Positions 7,234 to 14,795 of a stretch of DNA of 35,104 bases are shown in pieces. The translations under genes were made by a program, and so were the position numbers. Position 1 is the first letter of the stretch; the number at the start of each line of letters is the position of its first letter. The stretch covers positions 1,270,572-1,305,675 of the forward strand of contig NZ_LN611424.1 in NCBI RefSeq assembly GCF_000821245.2, written 5' to 3'. The stretch comes from Virgibacillus senegalensis. GTDB lineage: Bacteria > Bacillota > Bacilli > Bacillales > Amphibacillaceae. The notes beneath the pieces were generated by a model. That model ran no database searches. It saw nothing but the letters and a program-made list of their open reading frames with translations, and had not been told where the DNA came from.

Positions 7234-7941
7234 TTATTTGATTGCTGTTTCTAAAGCAACCTCGATCATCTCATTGAATGTGGTCTGTCTCTCTTCCGCG
7301 CTAGTCTCTTCACCAGTAAGGATGTGATCGGAAACCGTCAATACAGATAGGGCTTGTCGACCGTATTTGGCGGCAAGGGTGTACAGGGCTGTTGTTTCCA
7401 TTTCCACGCCCAATACTTTATATTCAGCTAACTGCTTAAACAGCTCCAATCCATTGTCCCGATAAAAGCTATCGCTAGTAAAGACGCTGCCGACTCGAAG
7501 ATGAAGCCCTTTTTCGCTTCCAGTTTCGTAAGCATTTTTTAACAATTCAAAGTCTGCAGCGGGTGCGAAATCAATACCGCCGAACACCATCCTGTTTATT
7601 TGAGAGTCGGTCGCAGAAGTAGAAGCAAGGATGACATCGCGAACCTTGACATCCTCCTGGATAGCACCACATGTACCGACGCGGATCAGTTTTTTGACAT
7701 CGTAGCTTTGGATCAGTTCATTGACATAAATCGAGATAGAAGGGACACCCATACCTGTTCCTTGTACAGACAATTTCTCTCCTTTATAAGTACCGGTAAA
7801 TCCGTACATCCCTCTGACTTCGTTATAGCAATGGACATCTTCCAAAAAGTTTTCTGCGATATATTTAGCACGCAAAGGATCTCCCGGAAGTAAAATTTTA
7901 TCCGCAATTTCGCCTGGTTTGGCTCCAATATGTACGCTCAT
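7234..7941 (-). CDS. deoD: Purine nucleoside phosphorylase, DeoD type
   Basis: A 235-residue cytoplasmic enzyme that splits purine (deoxy)nucleosides with phosphate in nucleoside salvage. It is the hexameric DeoD type: [16 protein letters not shown] near residue 18-33 (phosphate site), [15 protein letters not shown], and the base-binding VEMETTALY with SDHILTGE near the C-terminus, including the catalytic Asp of SDH. The length is typical. Start ATG at 7941 with AGGAGG at a good distance. A TTGATT-17-TATGAG promoter lies at 7964-7992. It stands alone; no other nucleoside catabolism gene is adjacent. Confidence 0.95.
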   Translation of the reverse strand: MSVHIGAKPGEIADKILLPGDPLRAKYIAENFLEDVHCYNEVRGMYGFTGTYKGEKLSVQGTGMGVPSISIYVNELIQSYDVKKLIRVGTCGAIQEDVKVRDVILASTSATDSQINRMVFGGIDFAPAADFELLKNAYETGSEKGLHLRVGSVFTSDSFYRDNGLELFKQLAEYKVLGVEMETTALYTLAAKYGRQALSVLTVSDHILTGEETSAEERQTTFNEMIEVALETAIK

Positions 7942-7963
7942 GGCAATACCTCCTGTTTAGTAA

Positions 7964-7992
7964 CTCATACAAATTTAAAGTATCATAATCAA
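7964..7992 (-). promoter_or_regulatory. Candidate promoter for deoD
   Basis: On the minus strand TTGATT (7992-7987), a 17-base spacer and TATGAG (7969-7964), 22 bases upstream of the start codon. Confidence 0.45.
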
Positions 7993-8083
7993 AAATTAAA
8001 CACAAATAACGGTTTGCCGGTTATAGGAGTTTTCCTGTCGAAGAAAACAGGAGGTTTTTGTTTCTAAATCGAATCTTTTCGTA

Positions 8084-8089
8084 TATAAT
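8084..8089 (+). promoter_or_regulatory. -10 element upstream of ptsH
   Basis: A perfect TATAAT at 8084-8089 in a T-rich context, about 95 bases before the ptsH start. No good -35 box is seen at normal spacing. A second TATAAT lies at about 8153-8158. Confidence 0.4.
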
Positions 8090-8182
8090 AAATTGGAGTT
8101 CAACTTTTCACATATGGGTTTAGACCAGATAACTTATGGAAAAGTGATATATATAATGGGAAGATTGAAAGGATGGATAATC

Positions 8183-8446
8183 ATGCAAGAAAGAAAATTC
8201 ACTATTACAGACGACACAGGAGTTCATGCACGGCCAGCTACACTTCTTGTGAATAAAGCAGGTCAGTATGAGTCAGAAATCGAAATGCATTACAATGGCA
8301 AAACCGTGAACCTGAAATCCATTATGGGCGTTATGTCCCTTGGTGTACCAAAAGGTGCCGAAATTACAGTAACAGCTGACGGAAGCGACGAAGAACAGGC
8401 GCTTGATGGTGTTGCTGAAGTAATCACAGAACATCTTGGTGAATAA
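8183..8446 (+). CDS. ptsH: Phosphocarrier protein HPr
   Basis: An 87-residue PTS phosphocarrier. It relays phosphate from enzyme I (PEP) to sugar-specific EIIA proteins and, when phosphorylated on Ser46, is the CcpA co-repressor for carbon catabolite control. The active-site histidine is in GVHARPAT (H15) and the regulatory serine in LKSIMGVMSLG (S46). The His15 rules out Crh, where that residue is glutamine. The ATG at 8183 with GAAAGGATGG upstream gives the normal HPr length; the longer frame from 8093 is untranslated leader. Unusually, ptsI is not downstream: a terminator at 8458-8490 closes the unit, so HPr is made from a single-gene transcript here. Confidence 0.93.
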   Translation: MQERKFTITDDTGVHARPATLLVNKAGQYESEIEMHYNGKTVNLKSIMGVMSLGVPKGAEITVTADGSDEEQALDGVAEVITEHLGE

Positions 8447-8457
8447 TATAGGTACAA

Positions 8458-8490
8458 GAAAAGCTAGAGAATTTCTCTAGCTTTTTTTTA
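8458..8490 (+). terminator. Intrinsic terminator of ptsH
   Basis: AAAGCTAGAG pairs with CTCTAGCTTT around a 5-base loop, followed by a run of T residues, 15 bases after the ptsH stop codon. Confidence 0.9.
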
Positions 8491-8527
8491 CAGACAAATA
8501 TGTAAAGATGCAAGTGAGGTGTACGGA

Positions 8528-9016
8528 ATGAATGTATCGGTTTCACAGCTGCCGGGAATCGGACAAAAAATAACATTGAAGACAGGCGACGACAGTATGC
8601 TTGTTGTAGTTGTCCATCATACAGGAAAACGGGAGCTGTACTTTTTTAATGATGCGGACAGCGATGAGGCTGATTTTGCGATGGATCTTACACCTGATGA
8701 GACAAGAGAGCTTGGGGCTCAATTGTTAGGTGCAACCTACCAGCCTGTCGATGCAGATAAACTGAAGATATTTCAAAATCAAATAGTCATCGACTATGTC
8801 AAGCTGAAGGACAACTCTCCATTAGCACACCAAACGATTGAAGAATCAGGGGTGAGAAACAGGACGGGGGCAACCATCATTGGCATTGTCCAAGGGGGAG
8901 AGACCATTGCCATCCCAGAGACAACAACCAAGCTGGAACCGGGAAACCTGCTGATGTGTGTGGGGAAAAAAGATCAAATCGCGGCTTTGACCGCCTTGTG
9001 TAAAGGGGAGGGATGA
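8528..9016 (+). CDS. khtT: K+/H+ antiporter regulatory subunit KhtT
   Basis: A 162-residue cytoplasmic protein like B. subtilis KhtT (YhaT). The N-terminal 80 residues form a small alpha/beta domain; residues about 85-160 are a TrkA-C (RCK_C) domain with TGATIIGIVQGGE and EPGNLLMCVGKKDQI. KhtT binds the antiporter KhtU; in B. subtilis it also binds c-di-AMP through the RCK_C domain. I chose the ATG at 8528, with GAGGTG six bases upstream, over the GTG at 8519, which is part of that ribosome-binding site. khtU follows after 6 bases. The third B. subtilis gene, khtS, is absent. Confidence 0.87.
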   Translation: MNVSVSQLPGIGQKITLKTGDDSMLVVVVHHTGKRELYFFNDADSDEADFAMDLTPDETRELGAQLLGATYQPVDADKLKIFQNQIVIDYVKLKDNSPLAHQTIEESGVRNRTGATIIGIVQGGETIAIPETTTKLEPGNLLMCVGKKDQIAALTALCKGEG

Positions 9017-9022
9017 TCGTCC

Positions 9023-10201
9023 TTGCATATTGATTTACCAGTTTTGTTAGGTGCCGGTCTCATTCTCCTCAGTGTCTTTTATCTGGGGTTTTTAAGCTTG
9101 AAAATCAAATTCCCCAGTGTCATTCTTTACATTTTATTCGGCATCGTGCTGGCCGACTATTTAGCAGAGAATGAAATCCTTCATATTGCAAGCGAAGTAG
9201 GAATTGTGCTGCTGTTTTTCTTATTGGGAATGGAATTCAGTGTTTCCAGGCTTGGCGGGATTGCCAAACGGGCCTGGCCATCAGGGCTTTTGGATGTCGT
9301 GTTAAGTTTAGGTATTTCGATGATGATTGCGGTGGGTTTTGGTATGGATTTATTTTCTGCCTTTATTGTCGGAGGAGTCGCCTACGCTACCAGTTCTTCC
9401 ATCACGGCTAAACTATTGGATGATCATAGCCGGATGGCCAATACGGAAACGGAGTTCATTTTGGCAATCCTTATTTTTGAAGACGTCGTAGCGCCAATTG
9501 TGGTAGCAATTTTGATAGGTTTAGGAAGCGGTGCCAGTTTTGCTGTCAGTGATTTAATGACTTTAATGGCGAAAATCGCCGGAATGGCCTTTCTGGCTAT
9601 TTTACTTGGGAAGATTGTTTTCAAGAAGTTTGATTATTTATGGGAAAAGATCGAAGACGAGGATTTTAAAATGGCGTTGTTAGTCGGAATTGCGCTGGCT
9701 TTTGGCGGTTTGGCATTGTTGCTTGGATTGTCAGAAGTATTGGGGGCGTTTTTAGCCGGAATGATGCTTGCTGAGATAAGGAACCTACATCGGGTAGAGC
9801 AAACGGTTGTTCCAATTAGAGATCTTATGCTCCCTACCTTTTTTATTTATTTTGGTACCACGATCGAGTTGGGTAACGGTATTCCAATGCCCTTTTTGCT
9901 GATGATTCTGCTCGTCTGGTCTATCGTTTCCAAGGTATTGGTCGGTGTTGTCGGCGGAAGGTGGTACGGATTATCCAAAAAGGTGTCACTGCGCGCGGGA
10001 TTGTCCCTTTGTGCACGAGGGGAATTTTCCGTGGTAATTGCCGCGACTGCTGTTGGCACGGTAAAGGTGATGGCTGGTATGTATATTGTTGCCGCTGCTT
10101 TCATAGGAATGGTTTTATTCGAGCAGGCTCCAAAGTTAGCCAACAAAGTTTACGGTAAAACGAAACCGAAGAAGAAGAACCTCAAGGTACCTGGTACTTA
10201 A
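9023..10201 (+). CDS. khtU: K+/H+ antiporter KhtU (CPA2 family)
   Basis: A 392-residue polytopic membrane protein with roughly 12-13 hydrophobic segments, of the CPA2 monovalent cation:proton antiporter family. Landmarks are LLFFLLGMEFSVSRL, AYATSSSITAKLLDD, LAILIFEDVVAPIVV (an acidic pair within the membrane core) and ARGEFSVVIA. With KhtT it exports K+ for H+, serving pH and K+ homeostasis. The start is TTG at 9023, about ten bases after GGGGAGGG; no ATG fits the frame upstream of the first helix. It is translationally close to khtT. A short basic tail (KTKPKKKNLK) ends the protein. Confidence 0.9.
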   Translation: MHIDLPVLLGAGLILLSVFYLGFLSLKIKFPSVILYILFGIVLADYLAENEILHIASEVGIVLLFFLLGMEFSVSRLGGIAKRAWPSGLLDVVLSLGISMMIAVGFGMDLFSAFIVGGVAYATSSSITAKLLDDHSRMANTETEFILAILIFEDVVAPIVVAILIGLGSGASFAVSDLMTLMAKIAGMAFLAILLGKIVFKKFDYLWEKIEDEDFKMALLVGIALAFGGLALLLGLSEVLGAFLAGMMLAEIRNLHRVEQTVVPIRDLMLPTFFIYFGTTIELGNGIPMPFLLMILLVWSIVSKVLVGVVGGRWYGLSKKVSLRAGLSLCARGEFSVVIAATAVGTVKVMAGMYIVAAAFIGMVLFEQAPKLANKVYGKTKPKKKNLKVPGT

Positions 10202-10238
10202 AAAGAAAGCTGTCTCCGGATAGAGACAGACTTTACAC
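10201..10238 (-). terminator. Bidirectional terminator between khtU and kapB
   Basis: CTGTCTC (10210-10216) pairs with GAGACAG (10223-10229) around a 6-base loop. CTTTCTTTTT follows on the minus strand; the plus strand has only ACTTTAC, so it works best for kapB. Confidence 0.7.
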
Positions 10239-10244
10239 TGCTGC

Positions 10245-10625
10245 TTAGAAATAGGATTGCTCCAGTTCTTGCAAACTTTTCAATGCTTGTTGGTTAAAAG
10301 CTGTATCCTGTTGTCGAAGTTTATTTTTCAATTGATCAAGTGATTCCTTCAAGGATGATTCATAGTCAGGAATCGAATTTTCGGTATAAGGATGTACCGC
10401 CGGCTTTGAAACATTCATCTTTTCCTGCCAGCTCAGAGCTTTTCGTTGATGGAAAAACACATCCTCTGTTTTTCCGTAATTGTGCAAGTCTCCTTGTAAC
10501 GGATGTTTTACTACTGCCAGCACTTTTATCAAGTAATTAGCCCCACGATCTTCGATAACCTCTCCTATATATGTTCCGGATTTATAATGGGCTTTCACGA
10601 TCTCGCCTATTGAAGCATTTTCCAT
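10245..10625 (-). CDS. kapB: Kinase-associated protein KapB
   Basis: A 126-residue protein like KapB, which in B. subtilis is needed for activity of sporulation sensor kinase KinB. The N-terminal part has AHYKSGTYIGEV and an ILIKVLAVVKHPLQGDLHN-like run (LAVVKHPLQGDLHNYG near residue 36-51), then FFHQRKAL and the C-terminal helix with LKSLQELEQSYF. The database name is kinase-associated lipoprotein B, but no signal peptide or lipobox is visible here. Start ATG at 10625 with GGAGGGA upstream. kinB is not in the window, so either KinB is encoded elsewhere or KapB acts otherwise. patB, a usual kinB/kapB neighbour, is nearby. Confidence 0.85.
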   Translation of the reverse strand: MENASIGEIVKAHYKSGTYIGEVIEDRGANYLIKVLAVVKHPLQGDLHNYGKTEDVFFHQRKALSWQEKMNVSKPAVHPYTENSIPDYESSLKESLDQLKNKLRQQDTAFNQQALKSLQELEQSYF

Positions 10626-10702
10626 TCATGCCACTTCCCTCCTATAGGTTAATTCCATTTTGCCAGATGAGGGAAAGATGTACAAGAACGAAACCACTTT
10701 GC

Positions 10703-10708
10703 TATAAT
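10703..10708 (+). promoter_or_regulatory. Extended -10 upstream of the small membrane protein
   Basis: TTTGCTATAATG contains TGC followed by TATAAT at 10703-10708, an extended -10. No good -35 is seen. It lies 25 bases before the ATG of the next gene. Confidence 0.45.
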
Positions 10709-10732
10709 GAATATAGAAAGGCGTGGTTCACA

Positions 10733-10936
10733 ATGATGGAATTTTTATATTTTCCTGAAGATAAGTCGGAATATATACCTGCTCTGATATCCTTGGTGAT
10801 ATTCTCTATCGGTGCCGTTATAACCATGTATCTTATATACAAACATTCTAAAAAAGAAGAGAAGCGAACGGCTGAGAAATATTCGATGGATACGTCTTCG
10901 TCCGTTCCAAATAAAAAGAACCATTCAAGGCATTAA
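10733..10936 (+). CDS. Small single-span membrane protein, unknown
   Basis: A 67-residue protein not recognised as a named family. Residues 1-13 are polar and acidic (FPEDKSEY), residues 14-36 form one transmembrane helix (IPALISLVIFSIGAVITMYLIY in outline), and the remainder is basic and polar with a KKEEKR stretch. The positive residues after the helix suggest N-out, C-in topology. Two adjacent ATGs (10733 and 10736) are possible starts; GAAAGGCGTGG upstream serves either. An extended -10 precedes it and an intrinsic terminator follows, so it looks like a real single-gene unit. It is divergent from kapB. Confidence 0.7.
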   Translation: MMEFLYFPEDKSEYIPALISLVIFSIGAVITMYLIYKHSKKEEKRTAEKYSMDTSSSVPNKKNHSRH

Positions 10937-10941
10937 ACCGG

Positions 10942-10970
10942 TCCCCCGTAATTTTGTTGCGGGGTTTTTC
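10942..10970 (+). terminator. Intrinsic terminator
   Basis: CCCCGTAA pairs with TTGCGGGG around TTTTG, followed by TTTTT, just after the small membrane protein gene. Confidence 0.85.
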
Positions 10971-11123
10971 ATTTGTCATAAAGCATTATTTTCGCGCCGA
11001 CTGCCCCCTTATGAAATGCAGCGGATAAGAAGGAGAGAAAAGCCGCTGTGTAAAAAAGGATAATTCAGGTGTTTACCGGCAATACTACTCCCATGTGACG
11101 TCTTTTTGATGGGAGATGATTTC

Positions 11124-11714
11124 TTGGCAAAGCTGTTGAAACAAACGGCTCTTTTTGTACCATTGTTACTGCTGATGGGCTGCCAGGAGGATATTCGATC
11201 ACCATTGAAGGTTGATATGTTGAACAGCGATGGTGATTCACTGGGAACAGCAGAACTTTCAGAACAAGCAGACGGCGTACAAGTGAAACTGTCACTAGAA
11301 GGGTTGGAGCCTGGGTATCATGGTATTCACGTACATGAGTTTCCCAAATGTGATGGGCCAGACTTTACCTCCGCAGGCAGCCACTTAAATCCAGAAGGAA
11401 AGGATCACGGGTTGATGCATCCGGAAGGGGCTCATCTGGGAGATCTTCCGAATGTGGAAGTGGCTGAGGATGGAGTAGCAGAGGCAGAACTAACATTAAG
11501 CGGAGCCACTTTGACTGACGGGAAAAACTCCCTGTTAAAGGAGGACGGCACTTCTTTGGTGCTTCATGAAAGTCAAGATGATGGTGTCAGTCAGCCAGCT
11601 GGCGAATCTGGCGCAAGAATAGCCTGTGGTAAAATACAAATAGAACAACAGTCTGAAGCAGGCCAGTCACCGACAGATCCAACGGAAGATAACCAGGAGA
11701 AAGAACAAGAATAG
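11124..11714 (+). CDS. sodC: Cu/Zn superoxide dismutase, lipoprotein
   Basis: A 196-residue predicted lipoprotein. Residues 1-20 are a short signal peptide ending LLLMGC, with C20 as the lipidated cysteine. The Cu/Zn SOD fold follows: GIHVHEFPKC gives two copper-ligand histidines, AGSHLNPEGKDHG and HPEGAHLGDLPN give bridging and zinc ligands, and SLVLHE plus ARIACGKI near the end give the last copper ligand and the disulfide cysteine. So, unlike some Bacillus relatives, all metal ligands seem present. It would protect the cell surface from superoxide. The last 24 residues are a glutamate/glutamine-rich tail. I favour TTG at 11124 because GGGAG lies eight bases before it; ATG at 11109 has no such site. 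Confidence 0.88.
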   Translation: MAKLLKQTALFVPLLLLMGCQEDIRSPLKVDMLNSDGDSLGTAELSEQADGVQVKLSLEGLEPGYHGIHVHEFPKCDGPDFTSAGSHLNPEGKDHGLMHPEGAHLGDLPNVEVAEDGVAEAELTLSGATLTDGKNSLLKEDGTSLVLHESQDDGVSQPAGESGARIACGKIQIEQQSEAGQSPTDPTEDNQEKEQE

Positions 11715-11768
11715 GCTGTCGTCTAGAGCTGCTCGTATTCCTCGGAAGCAGTGGCGACAGCCTTATTT
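11713..11768 (+). terminator. Intrinsic terminator of sodC
   Basis: GGCTGTCG (11714-11721) pairs with CGACAGCC (11755-11762), with an inner CTGCT/AGCAG stem; TTATTTAT follows. The T-tract is moderate. Confidence 0.6.
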
Positions 11769-11804
11769 ATGCTTGATTTGTTCAAATTCAAATGTAGTGC
11801 CAGG

Positions 11805-12977
11805 TTAATTTTTTCGTACATCTAAAGCTGTTAGAATGCGGTTCAGACCCTCTTCTACGGTTACGCGTGGACAGGCGATGTTGATGCGCATAAATCCTTC
11901 TCCTTCTTTTCCGAAAGAGGAGCCATCATTCAATCCTACTTTTGCTTCTTCCTGCATGAACGTTTTCAGTTCATCTTGCGACATATTTAATGACCGGCAG
12001 TCAAGCCAGATTAAATAAGTACCTTCAGCGGGGATGACTGTTATCTCATCCCGGTCCTGGAAAGCTTTTTCGACAAGCTTTCTGTTTCCGTCCAATAAAT
12101 GAAGCAGCTGTTCAAGCCATTCCTCCCCTTCATTATAGGCCGCTTCCAATGCGGTAATCCCCATTGTATTAATCATCTTTATCCCTTGCATATGGAAAAA
12201 CTCGTCGATTTTTTTCCGTTTTTGATTATCCGGAGTGATCAGATAGGATACCTGAAGTCCTGCCAAGTTGAATGATTTGGTAGGTGACATGCAAGTGATT
12301 GTAATCTGGTTTATTTCATCCGATAGAGAAGCGATAGGTATGTGGCGATGATTAGGATAAACCAGGTCTGCGTGAATTTCATCGGAAAAAATCAAGACAT
12401 CATGCTTTAAGCAAAGTTCCCCGATTTTTCGCAGTTCCTCTTCGGTCCATACTCTGCCGACCGGGTTGTGCGGATTGCATAGAATAAATGCTTTGACACC
12501 TTGTTTCAAAGCTGATTCGAATGCTGCAAAATCGATTTCATATCGATTATCCTGTAGTTTTAATGGGCTTTTAACCAGCTCTCTATCATGCAGTTGAACA
12601 AGATCATAAAATGGCGGATAAACGGGCGTTTGAATCATGATTTTGTCATTTTTTTCTGTCAGCACCTGTACAGCCATATGCAAGCTGGTGATCACTCCCG
12701 GGCTATATAGAAGCCAGGATGGCTTTATATCCCACCCATGCCGTTTTTTCAGCCAGCCGGTGACCGATTGGCTAATTGCTTTATCTGTGACGGTATATCC
12801 GAAAATGCCATGTTCCGCTCTGTCTACCAATGCTTTTTTGATTGCTTCCGGTACAGCGATATCCATGTCGGCAACCCACATCGGAAGTACTTCTTCAGAT
12901 CCGTAAATAGATTTTAATAAATCCCACTTAACCGACCTGGTGCCGGTACGCTCTGGTACTTGATCAAAATTGACCAT
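11805..12977 (-). CDS. patB: Cystathionine beta-lyase / aminotransferase PatB (MalY family)
   Basis: A 390-residue PLP enzyme of fold type I, MalY/PatB class. In B. subtilis PatB is a C-S lyase acting on cystathionine and cysteine-like substrates. Seen: VLPMWVADMD near residue 30 (class signature), NPHNPVGRVW at about 168-177, SDEIHADL at 198-205 (the Asp contacts PLP nitrogen) and SPTKSFNLAG with the PLP lysine K234. Start ATG at 12977 with AAGGAGGAC upstream. yugF lies 81 bases upstream on the same strand, but a TTTTCA-18-TATAAT promoter (13019-13048) suggests independent expression. It ends 37 bases past the sodC terminator, convergent with sodC. Confidence 0.88.
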   Translation of the reverse strand: MVNFDQVPERTGTRSVKWDLLKSIYGSEEVLPMWVADMDIAVPEAIKKALVDRAEHGIFGYTVTDKAISQSVTGWLKKRHGWDIKPSWLLYSPGVITSLHMAVQVLTEKNDKIMIQTPVYPPFYDLVQLHDRELVKSPLKLQDNRYEIDFAAFESALKQGVKAFILCNPHNPVGRVWTEEELRKIGELCLKHDVLIFSDEIHADLVYPNHRHIPIASLSDEINQITITCMSPTKSFNLAGLQVSYLITPDNQKRKKIDEFFHMQGIKMINTMGITALEAAYNEGEEWLEQLLHLLDGNRKLVEKAFQDRDEITVIPAEGTYLIWLDCRSLNMSQDELKTFMQEEAKVGLNDGSSFGKEGEGFMRINIACPRVTVEEGLNRILTALDVRKN

Positions 12978-13018
12978 GCCATTGTCCTCCTTTTGTTACT
13001 TCCACAATACTCCTTCTC

Positions 13019-13048
13019 ATTATATAAACAGGAAAAATAGATTGAAAA
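13019..13048 (-). promoter_or_regulatory. Candidate promoter for patB
   Basis: On the minus strand TTTTCA (13048-13043), an 18-base spacer and TATAAT (13024-13019), about 42 bases before the patB ATG. Confidence 0.5.
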
Positions 13049-13058
13049 CAATTTGAAT

Positions 13059-13901
13059 TCATCCCTGCCATTTAGCCGCCTTTGTCAGGATGTAATCACA
13101 GATAAGTTGGGGAGCTTCTTCCGGCAGAAAGTGACCTGCACTGCTAATGGTGCACAGTTCGGCATTAGGCAAATCACGAAGCAGGCGATAGCTGTTGGAA
13201 ACGGGTAAAATCAAATCCTGTTTTCCCCAAATGATCAGGCATGGCTGCTTAATAGTCTGTAAGCGGGCAGATGGTAAATCACCTTCCCTGTCCCGAATCA
13301 ATTTGGTGAGACAGCAGTAGATCGCTTCATCCAAAAAAGGCTTGGTATATACAGCGATCATTCTTTTCGTAATCAGCTGTTCATCATGTATGCATTTTTT
13401 AAGAAAGCCCTCGACGCCAATTCTGTGCAATGCTGCTTTTAATAGTTTCGGTGAGGCGGGCAATGCGCTGAAGGCATCAAGCATCCGTGATGCCTTTTTC
13501 AAATAACAGGAAGGAGCCATCAAAATCAAGTTTTCAATCCTTTCGGAATATGTAAGTGCACAGCGAAGTGCAATCTGGCCGCCCATTGAGTGAGCAACCA
13601 CCCAGATTTTTTTAATATGCAAAGTGTCCAGTATATGAATAATCAAGTCAGCCATGTTCTGATAAGAATAAGTAAAAGCAGGCGCTTTCCCACTATTTCC
13701 AAATGGAGGGAAATCGATTGTAAGGATATGAAAATACGGACGGAGCATGGCAATCATCTTTCGAAAGCAAAACTGACTTGATAAGAAGCCGTGCAGAAAA
13801 ACCAGACAGGGACTATCTGGTTTTTCTGTTGATCGGTGCAAGCGGTAATAGATGTTCACATTCTGGTACGAAATGATTTTTTTCTGCTCGGCTGTTTCCA
13901 T
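13059..13901 (-). CDS. yugF: Alpha/beta hydrolase, YugF-like
   Basis: A 280-residue alpha/beta-hydrolase. The oxyanion-hole region is FLHGF (residues 35-39), the nucleophile elbow AHSMGG places the catalytic Ser at 105, the acid is D229 in GKQDL, and the base is H257 in SAGHFLPEE; the triad is complete. Length and cap region fit the YugF group in yug gene clusters. Substrate is unknown: esterase, epoxide hydrolase and haloperoxidase-like activities occur in this fold. Start ATG at 13901 with a GAGGGG ribosome-binding site. A strong terminator oriented with this gene lies 85-116 bases upstream of the start, which is unusual. B. subtilis also has yugF close to patB and yugI. Confidence 0.8.
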   Translation of the reverse strand: METAEQKKIISYQNVNIYYRLHRSTEKPDSPCLVFLHGFLSSQFCFRKMIAMLRPYFHILTIDFPPFGNSGKAPAFTYSYQNMADLIIHILDTLHIKKIWVVAHSMGGQIALRCALTYSERIENLILMAPSCYLKKASRMLDAFSALPASPKLLKAALHRIGVEGFLKKCIHDEQLITKRMIAVYTKPFLDEAIYCCLTKLIRDREGDLPSARLQTIKQPCLIIWGKQDLILPVSNSYRLLRDLPNAELCTISSAGHFLPEEAPQLICDYILTKAAKWQG

Positions 13902-13985
13902 TTTTATCCCCTCTAGTTAGTAATAGGATGGGGATATTATTCCACAAGTCAGCTGATTTATTTGGGGCAGGTAAGTCTTATAGGC

Positions 13986-14017
13986 AAAAAAAAAGACAAA
14001 GCTACGTTGCTTTGTCT
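13986..14017 (-). terminator. Orphan intrinsic terminator upstream of yugF
   Basis: On the minus strand AGACAAAGC-aacgta-GCTTTGTCT is a perfect 9-base stem followed by nine T residues. No minus-strand gene lies upstream of it: yugI at 14238-14627 is on the plus strand. It must therefore end a leader or a small RNA started between about 14018 and 14230. Confidence 0.85.
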
Positions 14018-14160
14018 TCAACAGGGGGAATACGAGAAAGTCTTACAGTTATAGATATAACCATAATCAATCCCTTTTAAACATAAAAATCAAAAAAAGT
14101 TTTTTAAAATAGGATTTTTTTCGATCAATGGTCTGAAAAAGGCATCGAATATGCTATTTT
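14018..14160 (-). ncRNA. Candidate small RNA or yugF leader
   Basis: The spacer ahead of the orphan terminator has no reading frame. It carries GTTATA-TC-TATAAC (an inverted repeat near 14046-14059) and a polypyrimidine TTCCCCCTGTTG just before the hairpin. A minus-strand transcript through this would end in the terminator at 13986-14017. No promoter is convincing: TTGATT boxes occur near 14068 and 14090 but with poor -10 partners. No known riboswitch core was recognised. Confidence 0.3.
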
Positions 14161-14189
14161 TTGCGGTAATGTACATTATGTGCTAGAAT
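14161..14189 (+). promoter_or_regulatory. Sigma-A promoter for yugI
   Basis: TTGCGG (14161-14166), a 17-base spacer and TAGAAT (14184-14189) preceded by TGC, an extended -10. It lies about 50 bases before the yugI ATG. Confidence 0.7.
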
Positions 14190-14237
14190 TATATATTGTG
14201 TATTAATCATTGAAAATAAAATCGGGAGTTGTTCAGC

Positions 14238-14627
14238 ATGTCAGAGAAGTTTGAAACAGGACAAATAATTGAAGGAAAAGTAACAGGCATCCAGCCGTAC
14301 GGTGCATTCGTAGCACTTGATGATGAGGTGCAGGGACTTGTTCATATTTCAGAAGTAACACATGGTTATGTAAAGGATATTAATGATCATCTTTCTGTTG
14401 GAGATCAAGTAAAAGTGAAAATTCTTCAAATAGATGAAGAAAAAAACAAATATTCTTTGTCTATCCGCGCTACGGAAGAAGCACCTAAAAAACCGGAAGC
14501 GAATAGACAAAAATCGAACACTGCTGTCCAGCAGGATAATCAACAAGCCGGCTTCAACACGTTGAAAGATAAACTGGAAGAGTGGATCGAGCAGTCGAAA
14601 GAACGAGAAAACACTTATAAAAACTAG
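14238..14627 (+). CDS. yugI: S1-domain RNA-binding protein YugI (general stress protein 13)
   Basis: A 129-residue cytoplasmic protein with an N-terminal S1 RNA-binding domain (about residues 5-75: GQIIEGKVTGIQPYGAFVAL, then GLVHISEVTHGYV and VKVKILQIDEEKNKYSLSI) and a polar, lysine/glutamine-rich tail with a final helix (LKDKLEEWIEQSKER). It belongs to the small ribosome-associated YugI/GSP13 family. Start ATG at 14238 with GGGAG upstream; the TTG at 14229 is less likely. It has its own extended -10 promoter and an intrinsic terminator at 14724-14757, so it is a single-gene unit. Confidence 0.9.
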   Translation: MSEKFETGQIIEGKVTGIQPYGAFVALDDEVQGLVHISEVTHGYVKDINDHLSVGDQVKVKILQIDEEKNKYSLSIRATEEAPKKPEANRQKSNTAVQQDNQQAGFNTLKDKLEEWIEQSKERENTYKN

Positions 14628-14723
14628 TTCGATTTTGAAACTGCCTTCTGAACATAACGGGTTCAGCTTTGGGAGAGAAAAATGCTAACAATGAATTAGC
14701 AAAAACTCGAATCTTACAGCAAA

Positions 14724-14757
14724 CAAAAACGCTTAGATCTTTTCTGAGCGTTTTTTA
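14724..14757 (+). terminator. Intrinsic terminator of yugI
   Basis: AAACGCTTAGA pairs with TCTGAGCGTTT (one G-T pair) around a short loop, followed by TTT and A+T-rich sequence. It lies about 100 bases after the stop codon. Confidence 0.8.
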
Positions 14758-14795
14758 TTATTTAATTTTTTCTCCATTAACGCTCCCCCGTTAGC

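Noticed and set aside
8030-8063. TCCTGT/ACAGGA hairpin before ptsH as a terminator or attenuator
   Set aside because: Short stem, broken T-run, and it lies upstream of the likely -10 element.
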